Notes: generated by a model from the letters alone, not told the origin. DNA of 64,000 nucleotides from Kondoa malvinella (GCA_039545315.1 BCIM01000001.1:854805-918804); one strand, 5' to 3'. Counted from the first letter of the stretch, positions 13,801-24,989 are shown. Numbers and translations are program-made.

Positions 13801-14243
13801 CAACTGTAGCAGATGGGTGAAGCCAATGCTGTAAGATGCATTCTATCTCTACAGAAGCATCTGCTGACTAATGATATAGTCCATCCCGACCGTACAGCCT
13901 GTCATCGGCAGGCCAATGTGGGCGTGCTCGCCCAGCGCAGCCCCCCTAGTTTCGATCAATTTTGTTTCTGCGCTTTCCGTTGACGAAGGTAAGATGGCCA
14001 TAAAAATTGGATGGGCTTGACTAATCGCTTCGAAAAGGCGTATTCGAATCGTATCAACTGAAGAAGCGAGCAGAGGCAGTCAAGAATTGCCGGAACATCA
14101 CCAAGAGGGACATGAAGCACAATACTTCGCTGCCCAAGCTGACAGTAGATCCAGAGACTTATGTCGTTACAGCCGATGGGAAGCATTGTACTGTAGGACC
14201 GGCTTCTGAGTTGCCGCTGACGCAGAACTATCTGTTGTTTTGA
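10889..14243 (+). CDS. URE1: Urease, nickel-dependent, single-chain fungal type
   Basis: Hydrolyses urea to ammonia and carbamate in the cytosol. The product contains the gamma, beta and alpha parts of bacterial urease fused in order. The start is a 9-base first exon encoding MHL, spliced to [12 protein letters not shown] and then [12 protein letters not shown], matching the usual fungal N-terminus. The beta part (near 11480-11640) leads into the alpha part at [22 protein letters not shown]. Nickel-site motifs are present: DAHVHC (near 12358), the carbamylated-lysine motif GLKLHEDWG split by an intron at about 12716-12768, [28 protein letters not shown] and the active-site MLMVCHHLS (near 13196). 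The C-terminus ends QNYLLF. There are about a dozen introns. One near 13292-13339 appears to use a GC donor. Accessory proteins (UreD/F/G types) and nickel are needed in known fungi; none is encoded nearby. Confidence 0.96.
13292..13339 (+). other. Probable GC-AG intron in urease
   Basis: Exon ...TVASED is followed by GCGCGT, and the next exon begins [19 protein letters not shown] after TCGCAG. Joining them with a GC donor reproduces the urease family block exactly. Reading through gives a stop, and the nearest GT donor (13296) gives the wrong phase. Confidence 0.55.
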
Positions 14244-14317
14244 AGACTGTACAATACTGTAAATTTGACGTCAGGAATTGTAAACAGAATGGTAAAGAAA
14301 GCCTACACTGCAATGTC

Positions 14318-16273
14318 TCATATCTTCTTGTGGTCTTGCTCGCGCACTCTTGTCGGTACATATTCCGTGCCGATCCAAGTGTCCCTTCGTTCCGGTCCAT
14401 CAAATGCCCATTGGAAGATCCTATGCAGCCCGCCAATAAATGCCTCTTCGACCGACATGCCCGCTGAAGGAATGCAAGGCTGTAAACAATTCCGCGAACC
14501 AGGAGAGCTGGCCTGACCACTTGCGTCCGGCTTGTATGAGGCTCCTCCAACCAATCCAGATCTCCAGATACTCATGGGCGTTTCCATATCAAGATAAGGC
14601 ATGCCGAGCTGAGGAAGAACGGCTGTTCGCATGAGATGATTTTGCAAAGTTGTCTGAAAGTTGTAGAACAATGCGCTGACGTCGGAAAGGCTAGAGTGTG
14701 TGGCAGTGGAATTGGAAGAGAAGGCGATCTGGCGGAGGGACACGCCTTGCGAGTAGGGCGGAGGACCATCTCCGGGCGAATCCCACCAGTGCAGAGGATC
14801 TGACGGACTTGAAGTCGATTCGGTAGCGCTGCTTGAGGAACATTCCGCTTGCATCCTCCAGCCTCCTCGCCAGATGATCAAATTGTGCACCTTAATTCCC
14901 GCTCTTGTCCTGACTAGCGCACTCATTAATTCTGGAAGCCATACTTCTTCCGTAATCTTGACAGCTGCTTCCAGCACTACCAGAGCCTTCTCTTCGCCAG
15001 ACAAATTCGGATCTTCTATTCGCTCGATCCATTGACCATACTTGTTGTCGCTGTCAGGCGGCATAGATTGCGGCGGTTTGGCCAAAATGACGATATCGGA
15101 TCGCTTGACATCCGCTAGAGCAAAATTGTTGATTTCGCGCACTTGAGTGTGACCATTGTAATGAACTGGGTTCAAGGCTGGATGAGCTGGTGTACTATCG
15201 AGGAAGAGACCATCTGTTCTTCTATAGCGCAGGATAGTCGAATACTGTCGTCGGTTATCAAGTTCTGCTGAATGAGCTATTAGCGGATCTTCCTCTTCCT
15301 TGTTGCTCTCTGGTAGAAAGCTTCTCTTTTGCTTTTGCTTGCGCGGATGTGCGTACAGCGAAGTGGGAAACTTGAGGAGAGGGCGAGCAGGTGGCGGTGG
15401 TAATTTGTGGAAGATAGCGTCGTCCGCTTGCCAGTCTCCCTTTGGTTCTTTTTGCCATGACCATGGGCCACAGATACCATGTTCTGCACAGTATAGATCG
15501 CCATAACAGCTCTTGGCGTCCGGGTTGGTCCAATCGAGCAGAACATCGTGCAAGAAGAATTGAGAAGGACCATCGCCGACGAGCAGAGTGTATTTGTGAC
15601 GTAACATGGTACATAGAGAGTTGCGTGCAGGCAGAGCTGAGGCTTCGTCCGAGGTGACATGGGCCGGTACGTGATTGTAGCAAGAACGAGATGGCTGCCA
15701 ACGGAACTTGAGACTTTCCCTGACGTCCCAATCACCATCTGTACTGTTCGGGCTCATAGGCTCTCGACCTTTGTAGTATTTCTTGTCGCAAGTCGCAAAG
15801 CTGCCAGATTGCTTGTGGACCGTCAGACCGCCGAAAGAGTCGCGAAACAAGCTGCCTTGCGGATCATATACCCATGAGCCCTGAGATGCGACACAATCGA
15901 GGTGTGACTGGAGCAATTCTGCTTCTTCATTGGTTTCGACGCCCGTTCCCAGGATGCCTTTATACGACTCTAGCTCATCCGCCAGGAAAGAGTTGTCGCG
16001 AGACCGAGCAGCTGCAGAGGACAGCGAGCTAAGCGACTCCTGCCAGGCTTTTCGTAAAGCAGATTTGAGCGGTAGGTCGTCTAGAGACGGATAGGCGGAC
16101 GAAATGTCTATCTTCAAGGCAGCGGGCCGTTGCGAGAACTTTGAAGGCTTCTTTGGAAGCTCTGCACGAGGAGTTGCTGTGCGAAAGAGAGACGCGACGA
16201 GACAGAGGAGAATCACAAAGCCGAAGAGCAAGCCGTATGTGCGTATCCGTATCATGACTGCTCGGGCCATCAA
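14318..16273 (-). CDS. Type II membrane protein with PC-esterase/TBL-like fold (putative)
   Basis: A single-exon frame of 651 codons. The N-terminus carries one membrane anchor (about residues 11-28, YGLLFGFVILLCLVASLF) after a short Arg-containing cytoplasmic tail, as in Golgi type II enzymes. The middle has a tryptophan/cysteine segment WQPSRSCYNH followed by YTLLVGDGPSQFFLHD, which resembles the GDS box of the plant TBL/PMR5 and fungal Cas1-type O-acetyltransferase group. A LIIWRGGW block and a C-terminal RNCLQPCIPSAG segment occupy positions where that family has its second conserved block. The serine of GDS is displaced and the terminal Asp-His pair is not obvious, so catalytic activity is uncertain. 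It is convergent with urease (74 bases apart). Family call is tentative; the membrane topology is clear. Confidence 0.6.
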   Translation of the reverse strand: MMARAVMIRIRTYGLLFGFVILLCLVASLFRTATPRAELPKKPSKFSQRPAALKIDISSAYPSLDDLPLKSALRKAWQESLSSLSSAAARSRDNSFLADELESYKGILGTGVETNEEAELLQSHLDCVASQGSWVYDPQGSLFRDSFGGLTVHKQSGSFATCDKKYYKGREPMSPNSTDGDWDVRESLKFRWQPSRSCYNHVPAHVTSDEASALPARNSLCTMLRHKYTLLVGDGPSQFFLHDVLLDWTNPDAKSCYGDLYCAEHGICGPWSWQKEPKGDWQADDAIFHKLPPPPARPLLKFPTSLYAHPRKQKQKRSFLPESNKEEEDPLIAHSAELDNRRQYSTILRYRRTDGLFLDSTPAHPALNPVHYNGHTQVREINNFALADVKRSDIVILAKPPQSMPPDSDNKYGQWIERIEDPNLSGEEKALVVLEAAVKITEEVWLPELMSALVRTRAGIKVHNLIIWRGGWRMQAECSSSSATESTSSPSDPLHWWDSPGDGPPPYSQGVSLRQIAFSSNSTATHSSLSDVSALFYNFQTTLQNHLMRTAVLPQLGMPYLDMETPMSIWRSGLVGGASYKPDASGQASSPGSRNCLQPCIPSAGMSVEEAFIGGLHRIFQWAFDGPERRDTWIGTEYVPTRVREQDHKKI

Positions 16274-16620
16274 ACTGATGAACCAAGCCTACAACAGCTG
16301 AACTCACTGCCAGGGTATATATCACAGATGCATGGAAGTTCTAATGAAAGTGTCAATGCCTGCGCCGAAATTTACTTCCGTCGCGCTCGGATCCTCTCGT
16401 GACCCTTCCGAGCTGGAGAGCGCTGGTTGGATGGAAGCTACAGCCTCGTTGGAGAATAGGCTACAAATCGAGGCTGCATCCAAAGAGTTGAAAATGAGCA
16501 TCAGCTAAGCAGAACTTTGCCAGAGCGAAAATGAGATTTATGATTACAATGCTATGCTTCAGTAGTAATACAATAGAGTGAAGGGTATACCAACCAAGGT
16601 ATCGAAACAATAGGATATCT
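16274..16620. other. Intergenic between the TBL-like gene and the CorA-like gene
   Basis: About 347 bases containing the upstream region of the 16273 gene and the 3' region of the CorA-like gene. No conserved coding content, RNA or repeat was seen. Confidence 0.55.
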
Positions 16621-19227
16621 TCACATGCTCTGGAGTTGAGTGCTGGTTTTGCGATTCGCTTGTCGGAAGAGGGCTGAGAGCACAATCAGCACGTCTTCCT
16701 TCAACCTATGAAAGGACTCACACCACATAAAGGTCCAGAGAGCAGCGACGACGATTACTACACCGCTGATGACACCTCCAAAGATGTATTTGGGGGCGAC
16801 GCTTCCATCAGGTAGGATGCTATAGCCGCGACCAACGAGGTCGCGATCACCATAGTGAGGTGCATAGAGATTGGTACTCCATACACCGGTGCACAGCTGG
16901 CATGCGAGAAACGTGACAGTGACGGCTGAAACCCAGACTAGGACCTGATTGCATTCTATCAGCGAAATGCAGGAATCCACCAAGGAGAGGTGATACCTTG
17001 TCATTACGAGATCTAGCAGATTGAGATGCCAATCGCAATATCCCGACCAGCACAGGATGATTATGCGACAAGATGACTTCATAAAAGTTCAAACTCTGCT
17101 GCATGGTGACGATGTGATCTGTAGGCCATGCCCAAATATCAGTGCATGCCAGCACAGATGTTTACGAACGGCATACCTTGGAGATCACCAAGATACATCG
17201 ACATGTCGCCCGTTTCGCGACTTCGTTTGCGCATGCCACGGACGACATCCGTTTTGGGCGCCAGCAAGCGCGACATGCCAGTGACAAGCTTTCGATTATC
17301 GCCCATTCGCTTGACCAATTGCTTAGGCTCAAAGGGAAGAGAAGCGCCTAAAGCTTCTCCCAGTCGACGAGCTTTTGAAGGGTAGGCGTATTGCTCTCGG
17401 CGTACTTGACCGTGGCTGCTTAAAGTGATGTGCTTGACTAGAATACGAGTATTGGTTTGTAGAATGGAAGAAGGCACAAAAGGGATGAGAGGACCAGGTA
17501 GTGGGAAACGACGAAGTGGGCCAGGTAAAGAATGATAAGTCTGCGTCTGGCGAACTTTGACTTTCCGGTATGATTGTTTGCTGTTGTGCCGCTTTCTGTC
17601 GACGACGGAAGCATCTTCTTCTGGTGAAGAGTGATATCGCATAGCATCGCCTAGCGGGTCAGCGAGGTAGCCGTCGAGCTCTTTGGATTCGCCTTCGATA
17701 AAGTTGATGATGGGGAAAAAAGCATCGACGATAGAGTCCATCAAGCTGTATGCGATCCATGCTGGGTATAATATGTCAGCTTCCCAATTACAGCACCGAA
17801 ATGGAAGACTGACAAGAATCTATCGGTCGAAGTAGGCCATGCTCTTGAATCCCCCTTCGAGTAGCCATCAGATGCTTGTCCAAAGGTTCGAAGCGGAACT
17901 GTATTAGTTGTAAGCCAACCGCGCAATACCCTTCATAGCGAGACATTACCGAAATGATGCCATCCTCGTAAACGACCAAATATAGATTGACCGCACCAAC
18001 ACCAACACCTTCTACACCCTCTTTTCCACCTACACCTTCCATAATTTCCAACTTGCCCCTCGGACCTCTTCTCAACCCATCAGCCTCATGTCTCTCCCTT
18101 AAGGAATCAACGATGGTTTTTACACTATCCGCATCACTCTTCTCATCCCAACTGACAGGACTTTGCTTCCCTACATCTTCGGCGCTAGTAACAGGACTAG
18201 AATATCTGAAATATCGTTCGTCCAAAGCGCGGAAAACGATAAATTGATAGCCAAGTCGATCGAAATGTTCTACTTTTTCTCTGGGTTCTTGTTGCAAGAT
18301 GTCCTCTATCGTTAAAGGATGGAGGGGTAAGAATTTTCGCAACATTCGCATACTGCCTGCTGTAGGTTGGAGGACGTCCAGCCACCATGCTGGAACTGAG
18401 GAAGAAGGTGATGGACGTGCGTAGGGTCTAGCGTATTGTGAGATAGTAGGTTCGATGGGTCTGCCGAGATCTCCACCCGTGCTGTGTGTTTGGGTGACGT
18501 TGGACCAGAACGAGGTGAGTTGTGCAAGAGCGGGTTGGAGTGAGGAAGATTCGAAAGTCTCATAAGCGGCTGTAGGGCTTGTGGTGCTGTTTGTGAGATT
18601 GGGTGTCATGAGATTGAAGAACGGGTCAGGTGGGATGTAGGAATTTTCGGAATCGCTTGACGAGTCTGATGAGCTGGAGGAACCGGACGAAGACGAGTCT
18701 CTCCAGAAGCGCCAGTTTGGAAAGGAAAAGGAAGAGCTGTGCGAATGCGTACTGGCATTTGATCGCTTGCCGGTCCTTCGCGATGAATTGGACGAGCTTG
18801 AACTGCTTGACGAGCTTGAAGAAGAGGAAGAAGAGTCCGACTCGGCATCCGAATGACCATCACGTCTGGAACCGACCCTGCGCAATCTTCTGAGTGCTCT
18901 TTGTGCTCTTCTATTGACTTTCGATTGTCGCCGACGACTTTGCGAAGCCACCGACATGGCACGTTTTCGCTCTTTCCGTCTAGCGAGTTTTTCAGGCGTC
19001 ATGAAAGCCGCCGCAGCAGCACGACCGTCTTGTCTTTGCTGTTCCAATTCATCTTCGGCCAAATCCAAAGTAGGTGATGTCAAGAAATGATCAGCCAAGT
19101 CTATTTCTCGCTGCACAGAGTGTAACGAGTTGCTGTCCATCTGTTGCAGTTCCATATCTTCACGCCTTCGACCCGGCCATGGTACTGAAGCAGGCAGCTT
19201 TGAGCCACTCATGCGGTGCTCTTCCAT
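16621..19227 (-). CDS. CorA/Alr-like divalent cation channel with atypical GMN position
   Basis: CorA superfamily proteins form pentameric Mg2+ (or other divalent) channels with two C-terminal membrane helices. Here a polar N-terminal head contains a run of about 15 serines (near 18790-18835) and basic stretches. The soluble CorA domain follows: MLRKFLPLHPLTIEDILQ, LGYQFIVFRALDE, NLYLVVYEDGIISV. Next come the long helices (DHIVTMQQSLNFYEVILSH) and two terminal membrane segments (VLVWVSAVTVTFLACQLCTG and IFGGVISGVVIVVAALWTF). The selectivity motif expected right after the first helix as GMN reads VWSTN, so only the Asn is kept. At least four introns are present. The start at 19227 is the first Met of the long exon (alternative Met at 19212). 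It is divergent from the MFS gene (168 bases apart). Ion specificity is unknown. Confidence 0.82.
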
Positions 19228-19395
19228 CGTCTTTGCAAGCTCGAGGGAGCCACGGCAACGATTCTCTCCATTAAATGGGTGTATCGCTGTCTCAGGTCAA
19301 GGCGGCTTTGAGTAGTTTCCACAACTTTGGACACAATCTTCCAATCTTTTTCGGTCGTTCAAGTCGAAGCTGCCTTCCTTTGCACACGAACCAAC

Positions 19396-21643
19396 ATGTC
19401 TGCCAACGCTGAGCGAGCTCCCCTATTGGCCAAGAGACCAGCACACAGGCCACAACTGTCAAGTCTGTCACAGCTCTCTGGTGGAGCTTCGTATTCTGCT
19501 ACGAATCGCCCAAATCCGTCAAGAAGGAAAGCTCGCCAAACAGCCGATAAAGGACCTGAAGACTCTTTGAGCGATGCAGAGAAGACGAGAATATTAATCG
19601 TCATTGGGATTATGCGTTTCACTGAACCGATCAGGCGAGTCTCACCAATTTCACACATCTCTGTGTCAAGCGGCATCTGATTTGTCAAAATACTATTCAG
19701 TTTGTTGGTCATATTTCGTACGTCTGAGCAGCTAAGTCATATCCAGAACGGTCTGATATTCTCTTCACAGCTTTCGTGAATCAGGTATGTTCTTCCACTG
19801 ACTCTGAATCTCAAGCTCATGACCAAACTCTGGTAATTCCAGATGATACAAGAGTTACACATTGCGAAAGATCAAGCACACGTTGGCTTTTATGCAGGAG
19901 CGCTAGAGAGTTTGCTTTCCCTTTCACAATTCCTGACTGGTCAGTCGCTTCATCCAAAATAGCTTGTGCTGAATCGCCATCCAGTCTTCTTCTGGGGAAG
20001 AGTAGCAGATAAAATAGGCAATTCTCTTCCATTCATCTCTCTTTATACTAGCCTGACTGCTTGCGGGCAGGGAGGAAACCCGTCCTATGTCTGGGCACAT
20101 TAGGTGTAGCGATTTCAACACTTGGGTTTGGCTTTAGCAAGAATTTCGTCACTATGGTCGCCTTCAGATGTATAGGTGGCTTTATGAATGGTTTGCCTGC
20201 TCGTGATTACCGGTGCAGAGGCTAATTCTGTTTTCAGGCAATGTCGGAGTAGCGCAGAGTGTGCTTGCAGAGGTCAGTCATCTTGCTGCCTAACATGAAC
20301 TGTGCTGATGCATCGGTAGATCTCTTCCGTTGACACCCAGGCGCGAACGCTATCGTACCTGCCGTTAGCTTATGCGCTTGGCTCGATAGTGGTCAGCAGA
20401 TCTATTCCATTCATTGGTATTCAGCTGACAAAGTAATCGAACAGGGACCACTACTAGGCGGCTACCGTACGCACTGTCCTGTTCCATGCTCCAATCAGCT
20501 GAACTTTGTGCCAGTCGTCCATCCTGCCCGAACTTTCTCCAGCTTGGAAAACTCTTCTTTCTTCCTCAACAACCCTTACTTTCTACCCTGCGCCGTCGCA
20601 TCAGGCATCTCGCTCGTTAGCTTCCTGATAGGAGTCGTTATGCTGAAGGAAGTAAGCGCCTCATCTTAAATTATTAGCTCGAGCTGATTTATCGTTCCAG
20701 ACGTTACCGCAAAAGGAAGAACCTGAATCACCTGATCACACCGCAGAACCTGAAGTACCACGAGCGGACGAAGCTATCGAAGCTGCAAAACGATCTCGGG
20801 TCTGGATCGTCTTGGGCAACTTTGCCTTGATTGCTTTGTGCGTTCGCTTGTACGACAAGAAAGCTTAAGCTGACGCACAAGCAGGCTCGGAACCGGTCTT
20901 GGCACAGTCTTACCACTCTTTTCATTCACCAAAACAGATCTAGGCGGTCTATCATTCACTTCATCCAGCATCGGCATTCTCGTCTCTCTCTCAGGCGCAT
21001 TAACAATGCTTATACAATTCCTCGCTTTCCCACCACTTGAGCGGAAACTAGGCAATGTGAAACTCTATCGATTCGCGGCTGCCTTTTTCCCGCTAGTGTT
21101 CTTGGGTTGGCCGGCCATCGCGAGGTTGGCAAAGTCTCAAGTCTTGCACGATCGGTATCCGACTGCGGGCATGTGGATCGCTATTACCGTCAATTTGATG
21201 CTTTCTGGTAGGTGCTCTAGCATGTCATTGATTGATCTGCGCTGATGCGCGTGTTAGCTATCGCCAATTTGACTTTCTGTGAGCATCACTTTGTCTAAAT
21301 GCCTTGGTCTGACATGGGTACAGCGGCTAACATGGTCAACGTATCGGATCTTGCCCCATCACGCAAAGCACTAGGCACAATGAACGGTCAGTGTTTCTCT
21401 CTGCACTCTCTCTTCACATCCCTGATCTCTTTGCACGCAGGTCTAGCACAATCAGCAGCCTCTTTCATGCGCGCCATCGGACCGCTTTCCATTTCATCGC
21501 TCTTCGCGTACGCAGCAGGCAAGCACGAATTAGGCGGCTATCTGATTTGGTTGGTCCTATTTGTCGTTTCGCTCATGGCCTTTGGTGCGAGCTTCTTCAT
21601 TCGAGATGAGGGTGCAGAGTGGAGAGAGGAAGAGAGCGCTTAG
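19396..21643 (+). CDS. Major facilitator superfamily transporter (ZIF1/YCR023C-like)
   Basis: Twelve-helix drug:proton-type antiporter of the TetA-like/ZIF group. After a polar cytoplasmic N-terminus the family block IMRFTEPISLLVIFPFVNQM appears, but only if an intron with a GC donor at 19635-19700 is removed. Then follow GFYAGALESLLSLSQFL, the MFS signature GRKPVLCLGTLG in loop 2-3, FRCIGGFMNGNVGVAQSVLAE, SSVDTQARTLSYLPLAYALGSIVGPLLGG and the C-half SDLAPSRKALGTMNGLAQS. The start is the ATG at 19396 (MSANAERAPLL), in better family context than the in-frame ATG at 19327. About ten short introns are present. Substrate is unknown; relatives include zinc-tolerance and multidrug transporters. It is convergent with the histidine-rich gene at 21920. 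Confidence 0.88.
19635..19700 (+). other. GC-AG intron in the MFS transporter
   Basis: The donor is ATCAG|GCGAGT and the acceptor is ACTATTCAG|TTTG. Reading through hits a stop. Using the GC donor restores the conserved MFS first helix (EPISLLVIFPFVNQ). The only nearby GT site breaks both frame and family match. Confidence 0.75.
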
Positions 21644-21919
21644 AAGTAGAAGCTAGTAAAATGTGACATATCAATGTATCATTATCTTAGACCTTCTCTG
21701 CGCATGCATGGGACATTTAACGACATATAAGATAAAGGACGCAACAGAGGCAAGAAAGCATGAGAGACAAAACAGCACAGGGCAAGCAGGTTTGCAATTC
21801 TACAAATTAATAGCATTGAGGCATGAGGGTTTAATATATGTACAAGAGCATGCTTTTTCCTCAGCCATCACATATTCAACGGGTGGTAGTACCGAACGAT
21901 AAGGCGGATGCAAAGGTTT

Positions 21920-23556
21920 TTATACGCGGTCAGCGTTGGTCTCTTCAGTCTTCTTGGAACCGAAGAGTCCACGCTTCTTCTCGCGCTTCTGTTGGCGGGA
22001 TGTGCGGACACCGTTCTCTTCGTCAGATGATGAGACTGATGACATGGATCCAGATCGGCCGACTGCAATTACAAAAAATCAGCCAGGATTAAATAGTCAG
22101 AGCGCAAAAGACTGACGCTTGTGACCTTGACGGCGGGAAGTGCGTCCAGCACCGTATGCGGTTGGAGTAGATCCGAGGTGAAGCTTCTCGATGAGACGTT
22201 CAGCGTCACTACAACAAGACATGAGCTAACAGTCCGATAAATGAAATTGGTCCAGACTCACCCGTCGACGGTTCGCTCGCAGTTCTCAGTGTTCAAGACA
22301 CCAGCATTCTGGTGAGTGATTCCAGAGCCCACTGTTTAATGAGTATTAGCACCGTTTGCAGAAGGATGACGTTAGAACACGCATTTGCCTCCGCCTTGAA
22401 GGAAAGAGTCCATAGTGACTGGCTCGTGGGTGGAAGACTTGTGCACGATAGGTGCTTCGTCTGTATTCAATGCATTAGCGAAAGTTAGAGAAAGAACGAC
22501 AATAAACCCACGAGTGGTGTGATGAACTGGGATGACGGTGTGGATGCGGTGACGGTCAACAACTTCTTGTTCAATGACTGGCTGGGTAACGTGGTGAACG
22601 TGGTGTTGAACGTTCTCGTGAACCTTTTCGCCAAGGTCGACAATGGTCTGTTCAAAAACGAAGAGTTAGCGAGCGCAAACCTCAAAAAGTGCAGAAGACA
22701 TACGCGCTCCTTGCCACGGTGGGTCTCAGTGTTCTGGTGCTGGGAAGCAAGACCAGCAAAGAGCTTGCGATCTTCATCGGTAGAAGAGTGGTTTTCCCTG
22801 ACTTCCGTGACTGGGACAGCGTTGGTGTGGTGAACTTCATCGCGGACTTGTTTGTCAATGACGGGCTGGACATGGTGCTGAACGTGGTGAACGTGTCTGT
22901 CGATGTCACGCTGGCGTTCGACTTCCTCGACTTCAACGGTTCGGTGGTCAACGTGGCTGACGTCTGTTGAATTGACGTCAGAAATGTACAATTCGGCAAA
23001 TTTGAAAAGTGCACTAACGGTTCAAGTGCTTGTGGTCGTGGGTAACGTTGGCAGCGGTAGGGTCGAATTTGGAGCCAATCGAGTGGTCGTGACCGGTAGT
23101 GTGGTCAACTATTCGACGATGACGATCAGCAAATGAAAGAACAGAAGAAATGGAGATCGACTTACGGCGAGAAGAGCCAGAGCCGGCGCGGCCTGGACCA
23201 GTCAAACCAGAGGTAGAAGAGCTGGTGTTGTTGCCAGTCAAGGTAGAACCGGCAGGCTGAGAGCCGAGCATCTGGTCATGGCCAGAAATTTCTCGGCCAG
23301 CCAAGTTGCGAGAGTCATCGCGGTTGGAAGCGGTAGAGCCTAGAGTGGCATCTCTGTTTTGCAAGCTGGTGTGGGTAGAGTCACCAGTGGTAGAACCAGA
23401 GTAGTTGTCCGCAGCGACAGTGTTGCCGTGGCTAGCGCTAGTAGTGCCGTCTTCACGGGAAGAGTCCTTGTGGAGAGCGTTCTTGACAGAGAAATGTCAG
23501 ACTTCGGACTTTTCGGACTCGTGCAATGAATTGAGACTCACCTTAATGGCTTGCAT
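21920..23556 (-). CDS. Histidine-rich stress/allergen-like protein, copy A
   Basis: Conserved fungal family without firm function, sometimes annotated as allergen- or LEA-like. A 5-codon first exon (MQAIK) splices to a Ser/Thr/Gly-rich segment (NALHKDSSREDGTTSASHGN...). The core has two related blocks: VEVEEVERQRDIDRHVHHVQ with HHVQPVIDKQVRDEVHH, and VHENVQHHVHHVTQPVIEQE. The tail carries ENCERTVDGDAERLIEKLHL and a Lys-rich end (KREKKRGLFGSKKTEETNADRV). No signal peptide or membrane helix is visible, so it is probably cytosolic and soluble. The gene has about seven introns. It lies head to head with copy B, whose start codon is 428 bases away. The name reflects composition only; role is unknown. 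Confidence 0.78.
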
Positions 23557-23984
23557 AGTCTGGGAGGGTTGGAGTTGTTATAAAGTATTGAAGATGTTCA
23601 AGACTTTGGTGGAAAGGGAAAGAGAGAGACAGGCTCAAATCGCAAAGTACAGGGGCGGGCCTAATTCAAAACGTCATGTTTGAAACCGAACGCCAATGAC
23701 CTCACCGTTTAGAGACACGCGCGTAGTATTTTTACATAGACAATCCTGCATTACAGCAGCAGCAGCAGCTCTCCCAACTCCAAACACATCCAGATCGCTG
23801 CTCCTGTAAACGCCCAAAGCGTTTGCGTCGATCACCTCACAAATCACCCTTTTTTTTTCAACTTCCACCAACAGTTTCTTCAAGACCGAATAGACCGTCC
23901 GGGCCATTTACAAAAGACCCTCTTTCAGTGACATCAGTCATCAGCCACGTTCACTTTATACACAGCACAGCACATATTATAACA
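23557..23984. promoter_or_regulatory. Shared bidirectional promoter region of the two histidine-rich genes
   Basis: The 428 bases between the two divergent start codons hold both promoters. A pyrimidine-rich tract with a run of T lies near 23850-23862, and a TTTATA box lies at 23955-23960, close to the copy B start. Small open frames here look like chance. Co-regulation is an inference from geometry and relatedness. Confidence 0.5.
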
Positions 23985-24989
23985 ATGGCAAGCTATACCG
24001 AAGCAAACCGGACATCTGGCGGCGCAGCAGGAGCAGCGCCAGGGCAGAATCAGGAGTTTGTCAACTATCCTACAAGCACATCAGCTGGTACATCTACGGC
24101 CACTCCATCAAAATTGCAATGCGATCATAAAGGTACGCTTCCTTTGCAAAAGATTGGAAAAAGCATTGGGCAAACACGACCCGTCTCGCTCTTACAGACG
24201 GACTTGCTTCGGGTCACAATAACAAATTCGCAAAGTTTGATATCAACGGACCTAACGTCATCCATCACGACAATATATACTTGAAGCGTATGTGTCTCCT
24301 TGGTTCAATTTTGAACAGCGTGCTGAGGCGATATGGTATACAGCCGTGACGAAGACTACTGTGCGACACATTGAAATTGAAGAGATTGAACGAGTCACGA
24401 CGATAGACAGGCATATTCACCACATTGTCCGTCCTGTTTTTCGCATTCCCTTACTTATCTTCACACTGACGGTCCATTTCCAGCAATACCACTTCCAGAA
24501 CGTCATTAAACCAGAAGTAGAAGTAAGGGATAGTCACAGCTATTATGAGCTTGTCGACCCACGTCTGAACAGTAAGCCTCTTTGCGTTTACCTTGCCTTT
24601 TCGCCCATAACTAACTTTGGATGCTTACAGTCACTCAATCCGAGCCTGTATTCCATGCACCAGTAGAGCACAAGCTGAAATACCAGCCTGTATCAAGACA
24701 AGAATTCATGGACCAACAAACTGCGATCCGACCAGGTCATTTTCCCCCTTGTTGCTTTCGTCGCCTGCGCTAATCTTCTTGCTTAGGCTCCGAAATTGAT
24801 CATTTCGAAGAACACATTTCCATTGGAGGCGTAGGCAGACCAGCACCCAACGTCCAAACAGGCGCTGCTTCAACCGGTCAAAATCAAACACACATTTCAC
24901 GCGGTCAGACTATTGGACAAAGCACATCTGCAACGCCCGATCGATTAGTTCCTTCTTCTGGTCCACCTCAAGCTGGAACGGCGTATTAA
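23985..24989 (+). CDS. Histidine-rich stress/allergen-like protein, copy B
   Basis: Divergent relative of the neighbour at 21920-23556. The ATG at 23985 (MASYTEANRTSGGAAG) is preferred over an in-frame ATG at 23823, because the latter adds a poorly conserved basic extension. Exons give a Gly/Ser/Thr-rich head, then HNNKFAKFDINGPNVIHHDN, then the shared core VRHIEIEEIERVTTIDRHIH, which parallels VEVEEVERQRDIDRHVHH of copy A. QYHFQNVIKPEVEVRDSHSY and a Gln/Thr/Gly-rich tail ending PQAGTAY follow. Only one copy of the histidine core is kept, so the protein is shorter. About five introns are present. No secretion or membrane signal is seen. It is probably an old tandem duplication by inversion; function is unknown. 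Confidence 0.75.

Noticed and set aside
15258..15738. Overlapping 150-codon minus-strand frames inside the TBL-like gene
   Set aside because: Alternative frames of a clear 651-codon coding exon on the same strand.
18782..18840. Dense TCT/TCC-type repeat
   Set aside because: It is the in-frame poly-serine tract of the CorA-like protein, not a free-standing repeat.
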